Positions 33,451 through 45,649 of a stretch of DNA of 64,000 nucleotides are shown here, piece by piece. Numbering within the stretch: the stretch's first letter is position 1; the number at the start of each line of letters is the position of its first letter. The stretch is from assembly GCF_949987515.2 (NCBI RefSeq), contig NC_082686.1:49019559-49083558 (forward strand). Reading direction: 5' to 3'. This DNA is from Delphinus delphis. Lineage: Eukaryota > Chordata > Mammalia > Artiodactyla > Delphinidae. A program made the position numbers and the translations under genes. The notes under the pieces were generated by a model. That model made no database searches. It was not told the origin of the DNA and saw nothing but the letters and a program-made list of their open reading frames with translations.

Positions 33451-34829
33451 TTTTCTATAGCAGCAGTACCAGGTTGATTTCTTTTTAATACATTTTGTGC
33501 AGTGTTTGGCCGAGTGCAGTGAATATATGACAGAAAGTGATATGAAGTTCAGGGTAAATAATCTGCTGAATGATTCAGCACCATGACTATTAAATCAGCC
33601 TCTCCTACACACTCACCCTTGCATACCCACGCATTACAATGTATGCACTTTTCAAACAAGTTCATGGCTGGGAATTTAGAAAATATGGGTCAGATCCTTT
33701 TGAAAATGTGGACTATTTACCATGGAATCCCACATTTAAAAGAAACCTAGAAAGGCTTGTGGGAGATTTAAAGGGGTCAGAGCTACAAAGGTGATCCACA
33801 GATGTGAATGAAGATTAACCGAACCGAGAACATGTTGAGGGTAGGAATTGCAGGAGTTTGGATTTTCATCCTCCTTTCCTTTCCTCCATCTCTTTCCCTC
33901 ACCTCTGCAGTGTATGTGCATGGTCACTCCATGAATTTTGGTTGAATAAATAACCCAGAGTGGAAAAAAGAAGTGAAAGAATTGTTTGTTTTCTAATCTG
34001 TGAAAAGCTATTTTGAAGACTGTAAGAAATTTCTATTTTATACCTCTGTCCAGGGTAAAGGAGGTGGGTTTGATTAGTGGTGGAAGACAAGGTTTGGAGA
34101 GATGGAAAATGAGCACTGGGCAAGGCTGCTGAATTTACCCTTGGCATCTCTAGTGTCAGGGTAGAAGAACTGGAACTATCTGAAGGATGGCTGATGCTGA
34201 TGTATCATGGACCTTCCCAGCCCTGCTGTTCTGTGCTGATGTGTCTCAGCTTTTAAACAGCCAACGAAAACAATTTTGTTTTTTTTTGCAGTGTTGAACA
34301 GCATCCAGCATTAAGATAAGAAAGTGGTTCTTAAACACAACACTAATGTCAAAATCTAGGGATGGCACCAGATTGCAGCCAAAGTGTTTGTAGCAGCAGG
34401 AGGTGGAATGTGTAATGATAACATTTGGTAAAGGACATGCTGTCTCCATCCCATACCTCACTTATGTTTGTCAATTATCCACGTTTCTTGTTGTTCATCT
34501 TTGGAGCAGGGGCTTTCTTAAAATGAAGATTAGCCCTTAAGAAAGGTTACAGTTTATATCTTTGTGTAAATTAATTTTGAAATCCCTTCTTGCAGTTTTA
34601 CTGGAAAAGAAGGGCACCTGATCAGACTGCAGATATGGGGTGAGATGCAGTGGCAGGAGCAGCACAGGGAATGAAATGTGAGGGTTAAAATCAAGCTTGA
34701 TGCCTCCCCTGTGCTCCTGCATCTTCACCCAGCCCCCATGTTTCTGTTCATGGTGCTATCACTCAAGCAATCTCAAGGCCTTCCTTGGGGAGACCTCTGA
34801 CGCTGTCCTCCCTTTCAGTGTTCAGTCTT
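33451..34829. other. Unassigned intergenic or NFKBIZ-intronic sequence
   Basis: No gene, SINE head or target duplication is seen. Confidence 0.4.
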
Positions 34830-35175
34830 GTAGACTACATGTCTGAAATATTTCTCTAAACAATTCTCCCCTCTTTACGTTCCTATAAGCACCACTCAAG
34901 TTTAGTTCTTTATGACCTGTCACCTCTAGTATTGCATGGTGTCTGTCCTGATCATCTACACGCAGCTGTCACTTTATCCTTCCTAAAGCATGGCTTTGAT
35001 CATGCTTTTCCTTGGTTCAAAAACCCTGACTGGCTCCCCGTGGCTTATCACATTAACTCCAATGTTCTCAGGTGGCATCAGGCCCTGTAGGGTAGGGCTC
35101 CAAGCTTCTCTCCATGATTCTCCTCTTCTATATTCTCTTCAGGTTGGGCTGGTGGTCCAAAGAGGCCAGAATGCT
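34830..35175 (+). repeat. L2-like LINE fragment
   Basis: CCTTGGTTCAAAAACCCTGA, CTGGCTCCCCGTGGCTTATC and TAGGGCTCCAAGCTTCTCTC match the L2 pattern of mammals, diverged. Confidence 0.55.
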
Positions 35176-35214
35176 TAACAATCTGGTATTAAATGGAGCT
35201 TTGAAAAATGAATA

Positions 35215-35450
35215 TCAACTACAACTATCACCATTGAATGTATGCTGTGTACCAGGTGTTGTGTTGGGCATGTCATGTACACTACCTCATTTAACCTACA
35301 TATTGACTGAATTTGAATTCAGTGATGTACCCATTTTATGGATGAGAAAACAGAGTCTTAGAGAAGTTAATTAAAGCCACATGGCTGTTAAGTGAATGAA
35401 GCTGGGATTTGAATCTAGTTTGTTTGACTTCAAAACGCTGTGCTTTTAAG
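35215..35450 (-). repeat. MIR SINE
   Basis: The reverse MIR has CCCATTTTATGGATGAGAAA and CATGGCTGTTAAGTGAATGA, followed by GCTGGGATTTGAATC. Confidence 0.75.
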
Positions 35451-35582
35451 AAGGGATGAAGAATATTACAGGCAAGAGTTCTAGCTTGGATAGAAGTTTG
35501 GGACAAGAACTAGTGTAGTGTTTTCCAGGATCGTTTGTAAGACTGCATGTTGAGTAGTAGATAGAACTATGAAGGGATAGTG

Positions 35583-35960
35583 CATTAGTCTGCTAGGGCT
35601 GCCATGACAATATTACAGACTGGGTGGCTTAAATAACAGAAATTTGTTTTCTCACAGTTCTGGAGGCTGGAAGTCCAAGATCAAAGGGCCAGCAGGTTTC
35701 TCCTGAAGCCTCTCTCCTTAGCAGATGGCTGCCTTCCCACGTGTGCACATACGGCCTTTCCTCTGCACATATGTCCCTGGTGTCTCTCTTTTAATAAGGA
35801 CATAAGTCAGATTGGATTATGGCACATCCTAATGGCCTCATTTTAACTTAATTATTTCTTTAAAGGCCCTTATCTCCAAATACAATCACACTCTGAGATA
35901 CTGGGGACCAGGGCTTCAACATATGAATTTTGGGGGTACACAATTCAGCCCATAACACAT
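35583..35960 (-). mobile_element. MaLR LTR (MLT1/MST group), reverse
   Basis: GCATTAGTCTGCTAGGGCTG, TTTTCTCACAGTTCTGGAGG, AGTCCAAGATCAAAGGGCCA and the end GGGGTACACAATTCAGCCCA are the reverse complement of a MaLR LTR. It is a solo LTR, old and without internal genes. Confidence 0.8.
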
Positions 35961-36619
35961 CTGAGGCAGCTGGATTTTGAAGGGTATGAAAACGAGGCAT
36001 AGAGATTTAGTTTTGATATGGGAGGTCATAGGGTCCAATTGTGGTCGAGCAGGGCTTTCCCAAACAAACTTCCAGCTGTTCTTAAATGTGATGCTTTTGA
36101 GAATGAGGACTACAAGATATGTGGAAAGCATTTTGGAGAAGGAAATTTTAGTACTTTTTTTTTTTTTTACAGTGGAATAAAGGAGCAGAAAGAGACAAAA
36201 CATTAAGTCCTCTAGACAGTTCTAGAAAAATGAAGATAGTCTTTTGGTGGGGGGTAAAGGAGCCAAGGGGGAGCTAGTTTGGTTTTAGTTCTGTCTATTA
36301 TACTCTTGGCATCATGGAATTAGAACTCAGAGGAAAGGTCAGAGCTGGAGATAGGGATTTGGAGTTTTTAATACAGGTCAGAGTTGAACCTGTGGGAGTG
36401 GGGAAGCTTGCTCAGAGTTCAAAACAGACAGGAGACAAGAACTCTCAGGTCTCAAACTGCTTTGCCATCACATAGGTTTGGAAGATAATACAGAAGTTTT
36501 CCAGGACCTCTTTGGCTAAAATAGAATCTCTGGCTGTCTCCCTTTGCCTTGCTTTGTTTTTCTTCACAGCACATTATCACAACCTGGCTTTACACATATT
36601 TTTTTAAATTTTAAATGTT

Positions 36620-36755
36620 CTTTTTCTTTTTCTTTATTTTGTTTTTGGCCGTGCCATGTGGCTTGTGGGATCTTAGTTCCCTGACCAGAGATAGAACCCT
36701 GGCCACCGGCAGTGGAAGCGTGGAGTCCTAACCACTGGACCACCAGGGAATTCCC
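36620..36755 (-). repeat. CHR-type SINE, short form
   Basis: The reverse copy has GGCCGTGCCATGTGGCTTGT and CCACCAGGGAATTCCC, with a T-rich tail on the left. Confidence 0.88.
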
Positions 36756-36842
36756 GTTTATATTTGTATAGCTATTTTATTATTGTCTGTCTTTCCAAGT
36801 AGAATGTAAGCTCCATGAGGGCATAGACTGTTTTTGTTCAAT

Positions 36843-36960
36843 AGTTGTGGCACATGGGCTTAGTTGCACTGTGGCATGTGGGTTCTTCTTGGAACAGGGC
36901 TCAAACCCGTGTCCCCTGCATTTGCAGGCAGATTCTTAACCACTGTGCCACCAGGGAAGC
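36843..36960 (-). repeat. CHR-type SINE lacking its 3' part and tail
   Basis: Only the tRNA-proximal part (GGCTCAAACCCGTGTCCCCT to CCACCAGGGAAGCG) is present. There is no poly(T) at the left end. The flanks TTCAATAG and TCCAATAG are similar. Confidence 0.8.
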
Positions 36961-37660
36961 GCTGTCCAATAGAATTTAAACTGATGATAGATTGCTGGAT
37001 ATTGCATTTTTATCTTCTCTTATAATAAATTTTTTTTCCTTAACAAATATCTTTAGATAAATGAACACACAGACGCATGTATTTGAGACTCTTGAAATAT
37101 ACAGGCTAAAAACTTAGTTTTGTTTCTGTTTTTCCTTAAATTCTGCTTTCCACAAATCATGATCACATAGTCCCTTCTCTGCAGTAGAATCTCGTTATGA
37201 GAAAGTAGGTGTGACTTTCTTTAAAAATCCAGGTGTTTTAGCAATCTGGTTACTCTTATCGGATTATCTGTTTGCATCTACTCTTTTTGTTGTAATTTTC
37301 ATTAAGGTTACTTGTCGAGTCCTTGGTTTCTGTCAGATCTCTCTTCCTTTTTCTCATCACACCTGTATTTAAAAATTCACCTCTCATTGTACCTATGTGG
37401 GTGCTAACAGTCCATTCAAACATAAGCCTATCGCCTTTCTCTATAATTTTCTCCAGGAGGGCTGCTGGTTATGGTATCGTGTCTCATAAAATACAACTAT
37501 AGGTAGGCTAGGCATTGAAACCAAATCCACCCTCCTTCTATTTTCTAAGGAATCATAATCAAAGGTAAACCTGAATCTGCTTGTATTTCATACAGGCGAA
37601 GACTCTTGTTAGATCTAGTCCCTCTTTTTCAAGTAGTCTGAGTGGTATAAATGGCACTAG

Positions 37661-39262
37661 AATTTTTTTTTAAACATCTTTATTGGAGTATAATTGCTTT
37701 ACAATGGTGTGTTAGTTTCTGCTTTATAACAAAGTGAATCAGTTATACATATACATATGTCCCCATATCTCTTCACTCTTTTTTTTTTTTTTTAAATTAT
37801 TTATTTTTGTCTGCATTGGGTCTTCGTTGCTGTGTGCAGGCTTTCTCTAGTTGCAGTGAGCAGGGGCTACTCTTCGTTGCACAGGCTTCTTATTGTGGTG
37901 GCTTCTTGTTGCGGAGCATGGGCTCTAGGCACACAGGGTTCAGTAGTTGTGGCTCGTGGGCTCAGTAGTTGTGGCACGTGGGCTGTAGAGTGCAGGCTCA
38001 GTAGTTGTGGCACATGGGTGTAGTTGCTCTGTGGCATGTGGGATCTTCCGAGACCAAGGCTCAAACCCATGTCCCCTGCATTGGCAGGCAGGTTCTTAAC
38101 CACTGGGCCACCAGGGAAGCCCTCTCTTCCCTCTTGCGTCTCCCTCCCTCCCACCCTCCCTATCCCACCCTTCTAGGTGGTCACAAACCACCGAGCTGAT
38201 CTCCCTGTGCTATGCGGCTGCTTCCCACTAGCTATCTGTTTTACGTTTGGTAGTGTATATATGTCCATGCGACTCTCTCACTTCGTCCCAGCTTACCCTT
38301 CCCCCTCCCCGTATCCTCAAGTCCATTCTCTAGTAGGTCTGTGTCTTTATTCCCGTCTTGCCCCTAGGTTCTTCATGACCACTTTTTTTTTTTTTTAGAT
38401 TCCATATATATGTGTTAGCATATGGTTTTTGTTTTTCTCTTTCTGACTTACTTCACTCTGTATGACAGACTCTAGGTCCATCCACCTCACTACAAATAAC
38501 TCAATTTCGTTTCGTTTTATGGCTGACTAATATTCCATTGTATATATGTGCCACATCTTCTTTATCCATTCATCTGTTAATGGACACTTACGTTGCTTCC
38601 ATGCCCTGGCTATTGTAAATAGAGCTGCAATGAATATTGTGGTACATGACTCTTTTTGAATTATGGTTTTCTCAGGGTATATGCCCAGTAGTGGGATTGC
38701 TGGATCGTATGGTAGTTGTATTTTTAGTTTTTTAAGGAACCTCCATACTGTTCTCCATAGTGGCTGTACCAATTTACATTCCCACCAACAGTGCAAGAGG
38801 GTTCCCTTTTCTCCACACCCTCTCCAGCATTTAGTGTTTGTAGATATTTTGATGATGGCCATTTTGACCGGTGTGAGATGATATCTCATTGTAGTTTTGA
38901 CTTACATTTCTCTAATGATTAGTGATGTTGAGCATTCTTTCATGTGTTTGTTAGCAATCTGTATATCTTCTTTGGAGAAATGTCTATTTAGGTCTTCTGC
39001 CCATTTTTGGATTGGGTTTCTTATTTTTTGATATTGAGCTGCGTGAGCTGCTTGTAAATTTTGGAGATTAATCCTTTGTCAGTTGCTTCATTTGAAAATA
39101 TTTTCTCCCATTCTGAGGGTTGTCTTTTGGTCTTGTTTATGGTTTCCTTTGCTGTGCAAAAGCTTTTAAGTTTCATTAGGTCCCATTTGTTTGCTTTCAT
39201 TTCCATTTCTCTAGAAGGTGGGTCAAATTGATCCTGCTGTGATTTATGTCATAGAGTGTTCT
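37661..39262 (-). mobile_element. 5'-truncated L1 split by a SINE
   Basis: The reverse L1 3' end (AACATCTTTATTGGAGTATA, GGTATATGCCCAGTAGTGGG) has target duplication ATGGCACTAG at 37651-37660 and 39263-39272. It includes the last part of ORF2 (minus-strand reading with [15 protein letters not shown]), with stops. Confidence 0.92.
37781..38123 (-). repeat. CHR-type SINE, long form, inside L1
   Basis: The reverse copy has CTCTTCACTCTT (37769-37780) and CTCTTCCCTCTT (38124-38135) as the target duplication. Confidence 0.92.
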
Positions 39263-39279
39263 ATGGCACTAGGATTATT

Positions 39280-40035
39280 GGGTAAAGTAATTTAAAGCAA
39301 TAGTTGTCCAACAGATCCAGAATTCCTCCTTAATGGTCTATCACAATCACTGGGGAGCTGTTTTCAAGGGCCATACAACCCCATTTTGAAGATCGTAGTG
39401 GCCAGAGAAAACCTTACTGGTGGGAGTGTATCATACCTCTCAGGTGTGCTGGGGGAAGAAAGGGGTTGAGAATCACTGGTCAAAGATTCTGAGAGTTAGA
39501 ACAGAACACATGAAACTAAAAGATAACTTTGTTCCTATCTATTCTCTACTCTTTATCATAGGTTGGTCTTTTGGTCCCCTAGACCCTGTTTGCTAGCATT
39601 TATGGAACGTTTAAACTGTATAGGATGATGTAGGCTGATGGGAAAAGGAAACTCTGCAGGGCAACATGTAATCCAGAATGAGGTTAAGAGATGAAATTTG
39701 AGCATGGTTGTTGGAAATAGAGAAAAGTGGAAGGATGTTAACAGGAGAATCTGTCTACTGAACCTCATGTCTAATTTAGTGCATCTTTGTTCATTATAAT
39801 AGTTTTCTGACCTACAACTTCTACAGTTATGATTTAAAAAAAAATACATTGAGTTTCTTCCTAACAGTTGGATTGCACAAGTGGGAAAGTGCTCTGGGGG
39901 GAAATGCTATGCAGACAAAAGGTATGAAAAGTTTTTGTTCAATATGTAATCTATTCTCCCTGCTTCTCTCAGCCACACACATACAAGTAGGTTGGAGATT
40001 CACTCAATGGTCAAAATACTTTATGGGAACTGGAA
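39280..40035. other. Mostly unassigned; MER5-like fragment
   Basis: A stretch at 39300-39485 ending GGGGTTGAGAATCACTGGTC resembles a MER5/MER58-type hAT MITE. The rest is unassigned. Confidence 0.35.
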
Positions 40036-40039
40036 GGGA

Positions 40040-40250
40040 ACTAACATGAAGTGTCTAGGATGTGTCAGATAATTTACACACGTTGTACATTACCTCATGT
40101 GGTCTTAGCAATTTGATTTAGATACTAATAGTCCACTTTATATGTGAGTAAACTGAGGCTCAGAGATGAAGGACTTGCCCCAAAACACATAGCTGGTCAG
40201 TGCTAGAGCTGAGTTTGCAGGCTTCAAAGCCATGACATTGCAGTGCTTCT
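40040..40250 (-). repeat. MIR SINE
   Basis: The reverse MIR has AAACTGAGGCTCAGAGATGA and CATAGCTGGTCAGTGCTAGA. Confidence 0.75.
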
Positions 40251-40264
40251 GAGCACTTTTGCTT

Positions 40265-40475
40265 AAAACAAGGGTTCGTAAACTTTTTCTGTAATGAGCC
40301 AAATAGTAAATATTTTAGGTTTTGTGGACTAAGAGACAAGATAGAGGATATTATGTAAGCACTTATATAACCATTTAAAATGTAACTTTTAAAAAATGTA
40401 GAAACCATTCTTAAGAGACAGGCTGTGCAATAGGCCAGATTTGTCCTGCAGGCCATAGTAGTAAGCAAAATCAAT
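40265..40475. repeat. hAT/Charlie-type MITE fragment
   Basis: TTCGTAAACTTTTTCTGTAA, AGTAAATATTTTAGGTTTTG and GGCCAGATTTGTCCTGCAGG match a widespread mammalian hAT-Charlie nonautonomous element. I am not sure of the exact family. Confidence 0.6.
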
Positions 40476-40624
40476 TTTGGGGGAGGTGAGGTGATTGTTT
40501 GAATGAATAATTGTCATTAATGTTATATGAAATTTGCATAGTCTTTTAGTAACTGAGAGTTCAGATTTCCTCATTAATGCATTCCAATGTTAAATTCTCC
40601 TTTCAATTCACAACAATCCATGTT

Positions 40625-41215
40625 TGACCTAAGTGCCCATCATCGGATGAATGGATAAAGAAGATGTGGCACATATATACAATGGAATATTACTCAGCCA
40701 TAAAAAGAAACGAAATTGAGCTATTTGTAATGAGGTGGATAGACCTAGAGTCTGTCGTACAGAGTGAAGTAAGTCAGAAAGAGAAAGACAAATACCGTAT
40801 GCTAACACATATATATGGAATTTAAGAAAAAAAAATGTCATGAAGAACCTAGGGGTAAGACAGGAATAAAGACATAGACCTACTGGAGAACAGACTTGAG
40901 GATATGGGGAGGGGGAAGGGTGAGCTGTGACAGGGCGAGAGAGAGGCATGGACATATATACACTACCAAACGTAAAATAGCTAGCTAGTGGGAAGCAGCC
41001 GCATAGCACAGGGAGATCAGCTCGGTGCTTTGTGACCACCTGGAGGGGTGGGATAGGGAGGGTGGGAGGGAGGGAGACGCAAGAGGGAAGAGATATGGGA
41101 ACGTATGTATATGTATAACTGATTCACTTTGTTTTAAAGCAGAAACTAACACACCATTGTAAAGCAATTATATCCCAATAAAGACGTTAAAACAAACAAA
41201 CAAACAAACAAAAAA
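40625..41215 (+). mobile_element. 5'-truncated L1, gene orientation
   Basis: The forward L1 3' end runs from AAGTGCCCATCATCGGATGA to CCAATAAAGACGTT and an (AAAC)n-type tail. It is the only younger L1 piece in gene orientation. No clear target duplication was found. Confidence 0.9.
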
Positions 41216-41224
41216 ACAAGTGAT

Positions 41225-41385
41225 GATCCACTGCATTCATATGTGAGCTCCAGCTATGGGATCCTGGACAAGTGGTGCTATCTGTTTTAGTTTTCATATC
41301 TTCACCTATCAAATGTAGGGAACAATTCCCACATCATAGAATCATGGTGAGAACGAAATGAAATAAATGATTTGCATGTGTTAAA
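41225..41385 (+). repeat. MIR SINE, diverged
   Basis: GTGAGCTCCAGCTATGGGAT, TTCATATCTTCACCTATCAA and AACGAAATGAAATAAATGAT match the MIR core and 3' part. Confidence 0.55.
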
Positions 41386-41489
41386 AAAAAAAAAAAACCC
41401 CAAAACTGACAAATACCCAAATCTGAATAACCAGTTTGTCAGTCAAGTAAAATTGGTATTCCATAAAAAATAGAGACTAGTTCAGCTCA

Positions 41490-42760
41490 CAACTCAAACA
41501 GTATTTGATTAGAACAAATGGCATTGTCATATCATATCATTCAACCTAGTAGACCAAATGCCTTTCCAGACAATTGTCATAAAATATTAAAGATATATAT
41601 ATTTCAAGGGTCAAGTCTTAATAAAGTTAGTAATTATTACTGTTTCATCTATGACTTTCTTAAGTGAAACTGGCTTCTTTCTCTTTTTTTTCCTTTTTTC
41701 TGCAAATGGGTAGTGGTAAAGAATACAATGATGACTAGTTCATTTTGTTGCTGTTGCCTTCACTTGTTGTAAGGCACCAGCAATTTTACCCACCATTGCT
41801 TTAGTACCATCAGTGCAAATGTCAACACAACTGTTCCAGGATAAATGATGAGATTCAAAAAAATTATTGTATACTTCAAATGATTCAGCACCTCTTTTTT
41901 AAAAAATGTATTTTATTTTATTTATTTTTGGCTGCATTGGGTCTTTGTAGCTGCAAGTGGGCTTTCTCTAGTTGCAGCGAGCAGGGGCTACTCTTTGTTG
42001 TGGTGCGCGGGCTTCTCATTGCTGTGGCTTCTCGTTGCGGAGCACGGGTTCTAGGTGCACAGACTTCAGTAGTTGTGGCTCGCGGGCTTTAGAGCGTGGG
42101 CTCAGTAGTTGTGGCACACGGGCTTAGATGCTCCGCGGCATGTGAGATCTTCCCAGACCAGGGCTCGAACCCGTATCCCCTGCATCGGCAGGCGGATCCC
42201 TAACCACTGCGCCACCAGGGAAGCCCTGATTCAGCACCTCTATGTTTGTTGTCAAACATTCATATGAAAGATCTTTGATAATTAGTTGGTGCTGATACCT
42301 GATGAATACAACCAGAATAGCAAGTCCAGACAGTCAGCAGATCTATCCATTTCTAAGGCAAAAGTGCAGTTCTGCAGAAAAGACCAGTTTTAAAGTTTGC
42401 AGTCAAATCTTTAATTTGATGAGTTACTATAACATTGAAAAGTGGCAGTGCCATGGTTTCTTTTGCTGACTTTTCCTCTAGAAGGCATTCAGCAAGATAA
42501 ACTCTGTCAGGCTTTACTATTCTCTCACCTATGACGTTCACTTCTTCAGCCAGTTATGCTGTAAGATACTTCACTGGATTTTTCTCCTCAGGTTTGAAAA
42601 GCTGCACCAAATAATTTTTGGCTTCTCAAAAGTTCATTACATCTTCATTTAAAACGTCAGTTCCTTTTTAAAAACTCTGAATGACTGGTCTCAAAATGGT
42701 GTTGCAACTTAACTGGCATCATATTACTATGCAGAAATGTTCTATTGCATAAGACACAAT
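41490..42760 (-). pseudogene. hAT-type transposase relic (ZBED/Charlie-like)
   Basis: On the minus strand, broken frames give AECLLEEKSAKETMALPLFN followed by VIVTHQIKDL (ORF 42541-42353). Further on they give HHLSWNSCVDICTDGTKAMV and GKIAGALQQVKA (about 41850-41740). These match the hAT transposase pattern of the domesticated ZBED5/ZBED8/SCAND3-type proteins: '...LSNDTV..RI', then '.LSW.NCVGICTDG..AM.GK.SG...IKA'. Stops, frame changes and a CHR SINE (41896-42226) show it is dead. It could be an autonomous Charlie element or a processed copy of a ZBED-type gene; I favour a transposon. A related 50 bp sequence at 41498-41556 recurs at 43333-43386. Confidence 0.7.
41896..42226 (-). repeat. CHR-type SINE, long form
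   Basis: The reverse copy has perfect target duplication TGATTCAGCACCTCT at 41881-41895 and 42227-42241. It is inserted in the hAT relic. Confidence 0.95.
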
Positions 42761-43469
42761 AAGGTAAATTATTAACATCTATAAAGCCAAGGAAAAGAGC
42801 ATCATCATATTTTTATTTTATACTTACAGTTCCTTCCAATTGCTTTGGAATAGTTTTCTTCCTTTCCTGAGTCAGGGAACTCTCTGATCTGTCATTTTCA
42901 TCTTTTCCTATATCTTTAGATGTAGACCGTGCATCTGAGCCTTGAGGAAATGAGTCTTCTGATCTCCCTTTCTAAAGCAAAAGATTGGGCTCCAGACTCA
43001 GACAGATAAGGATTTTAATCTCTTCTCCACCTATGATGAGCAGTGTAAACTGTGTAAATTCTCAAAGGTTCATTTTTCAAATACTGTTTCTGTGGTCAGG
43101 AATCTGGGAGTGGCTTTGAAAGGGGTTTCTAACTCAAGGTTACTCATACGACTACCTTCAAGATGCTGGTCAGTGCTGCAGCCATCTGAAGGCCAGATGT
43201 GGAGCTGGAGGATCTGCTTTTGGAATGGCTCACTCACATGGCTAGCAAGTTAGTGCTAACTGTTGGCCTCAGTGGACTTTTCCAGAGAGTCCTCATAACA
43301 TGGTTAGCTATCTCCACAGAGTGAATGGTACACAATGTTTGATTAGAACAGTGGCAGTGTCAAATCACTCAACCTAATAGACCACACTGAGTTTATATTT
43401 CAACATTTAAATGAGCATTTAAAGTTAGTTTTTGTAGTGATATTAACAAATAACCATCTTGACTGTGTG
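42761..43469. other. Mixed old repeats: MIR piece and direct repeat
   Basis: A MIR-like piece is at 42976-43060 (TTGGGCTCCAGACTCAGACA). At 43333-43386, TTTGATTAGAACA and ACTCAACCTAATAGACCACA repeat the sequence found at 41498-41556, with about 80 percent identity by eye. The rest is unassigned. Confidence 0.5.
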
Positions 43470-43481
43470 TTGTGGTCTTTT

Positions 43482-43690
43482 TTTTTTTTTTTTTTTGTGA
43501 TACACGGGCCTCTCACTGCTGTGGCCTCTCCCGTTGCGGAGCACAGACTACGGACGCGCAGGCTCAGCGGCCATGGCTCACCGGGCCCAGGCACTCCGCA
43601 GCATGTGGAATCCTCCTGGACTGGGACATGAACCCGTGTCCCCAGCATCGGCAGGCGGACTCCCAACCACTGCGCCACCAGGGAAGCCCA
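43482..43690 (-). repeat. CHR-type SINE, about 210 bp form
   Basis: The reverse copy has target duplication TTGTGGTCTTTT at 43470-43481 and 43704-43715. An extra AAGGGGGGGGTGG lies between the SINE head and the second copy. Confidence 0.93.
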
Positions 43691-43880
43691 AGGGGGGGGT
43701 GGTTTGTGGTCTTTTAAAACAGTATGATTGCTTTGATATTTCGTAGAAAACTTTATTTTGAAACATTAGTCTACTGACCGTATTTATCTATATTAAGTTC
43801 TCCAGAAGCCATGATTTTCAAGTTTGAATTTTTATATACCAAGTGAAACAGGAAATAATTTTAGGGGGAGAATTAATTTT

Positions 43881-44094
43881 TTTTTTTTTTTTTTTTGCGG
43901 TACGCGGGCCTCGCACTCACTGTTGTGGCCTCTCCCATTGCGGAGCACAGGCTCCGGACGTGCAGGCTCAGCGGCCATGGCTCACGGGCCCAGCCACTCT
44001 GCGGCATGTGGGAATCTTCCCGGACCGGGGCACGAACCCGTGTCCCCTGCATCGGCAGGCGGACTCTCAACCACTGCACCACCAGGGAAGCCCA
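43881..44094 (-). repeat. CHR-type SINE, about 210 bp form
   Basis: The reverse copy has perfect target duplication AGAATTAATTTT at 43869-43880 and 44095-44106. A small insertion (CACT) interrupts the usual CTCTCACTGTT. Confidence 0.94.
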
Positions 44095-44469
44095 AGAATT
44101 AATTTTGTAAAAAAAAATATTGGCCGTGAATTTATTTGGATGGCCATTTAAGGCCTTTATTATACATAAAATGTTAGTGGGAAGGAAAAAAAATCCAAAT
44201 AGATTTTATTGAGAAAGCCTAGTATCTCATTTGGAGCATCTTTTAAGTGATTTTGGTTTCTGAGGAACTGCAATTACTGGAGCCTTGTTTTCTGCAGATA
44301 CATCAAGGGAGCTGTTTTCTTTTTATTTTTAAAAAAATTTACCAAAACTCAAAAACTGGCAGGAGGGAAAGGCAGCAAGAAGTTCCTGGGGCAATACAAC
44401 ATTTGTGAGAAACAAGGAAATATTTACTTTAGCACCTGCACCAGGGTCTTGTACCACCTATCAATACTG

Positions 44470-45280
44470 AATAACAATTCAAGCTCTTTGTCTCCCTCCT
44501 CCCCTGCCTCCCTCATTTCTTCCTCTCGGGACCCTAACAGTCTACTTTCCCTGATTCCCCTGTGATCTGAAGTTGGCATCCCTATTCACATGGTCATCCA
44601 GCCCCAAACCATAGCCTGGTTGGGGACCCCTTCATTGCTGCCCACCTCCAACCCGGTGCGACCTGAGCATTCTGCTTTAGCAATGCTGCGCAGGCCTATT
44701 TTCTTTCTGCTTACTTTCTTCTTTCCCACTGCCTCTGCCCCAGGGTCACGTCAGTTCTCTCTTGGGCCATTACAGTGGTTTCTCTCCTCCTTTGAGCTGC
44801 TTCCGGATTAATTTTGCGTGCCCCAAATTCTTTCATGTTCACTCAATGTTTATTAAAGACCAGTGTGTCAGCCTGTTACTGGAGGTGCTCCACCCAAAAA
44901 CACCAAGTTACCTTTCACATTTAATGTTATGGTCTTCCCTTGACTATCCTAGAAGGGACTGTAAGCTTTCATCTGACACCTTTTCTTTAATTCTTTGCTC
45001 ATTGTTGTTCCCTCTTCCTATAAATGCTGTGGATTGAAACCTCATCCATTCTTTGGGGCCAACCTCAGATGTCACCTTCTTTGCAAAGATTTTCCTCATG
45101 ACCTCATCTTGCCCTTCACTAGACGTTCTTTTTAGGACACCCACTGAACTTTGTATCCCTCATGATATTTAATCATAATTGGTTTCTTTTAATATAGCAT
45201 GTGTGTATTTACCTTATCATTCTTAAAAGATTATAATGTACTTGAAAGGACAGACATAATCATTCATCTTTAGTTCCTTC
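44470..45280 (+). repeat. L2-like LINE 3' region
   Basis: GGGGCCAACCTCAGATGTCA, CCTTCTTTGCAAAGATTTTC and AGACTGTAAG-like text such as GAAGGGACTGTAAGCTTTCA match the L2 3' end. It lies just upstream of the NFKBIZ island. Confidence 0.6.
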
Positions 45281-45649
45281 TAACTCCTAGCCATGGTTTT
45301 AGCAAGTAATTGGACTTCACTACAAAAATTGTGTGACTCCATTAAAGTATTTAAGATAGGAAAGAGCAAAATTCCTGTGCTTATCCGACACAATGGACAG
45401 TTGTGCAGCATAAAGAAATTACATATATGTAAATAGGCACATACATGTATGTATACTTGTCATTTTGCTAAGACGTATTTGTTTCAGTATGGAAGTTTAC
45501 AGGACACCGCTTTTTATTCCTGGGCTGCATCCAAAAAAAAAAAAAAATTGTTGCCCGTATTATAATTTGAGGACAGAAAAAAATGGCTTCAACATCTCTT
45601 TCAGTTTGGGATTTGGCCAAAAGGTACGTTGGCAAACGCTTACTAAACT

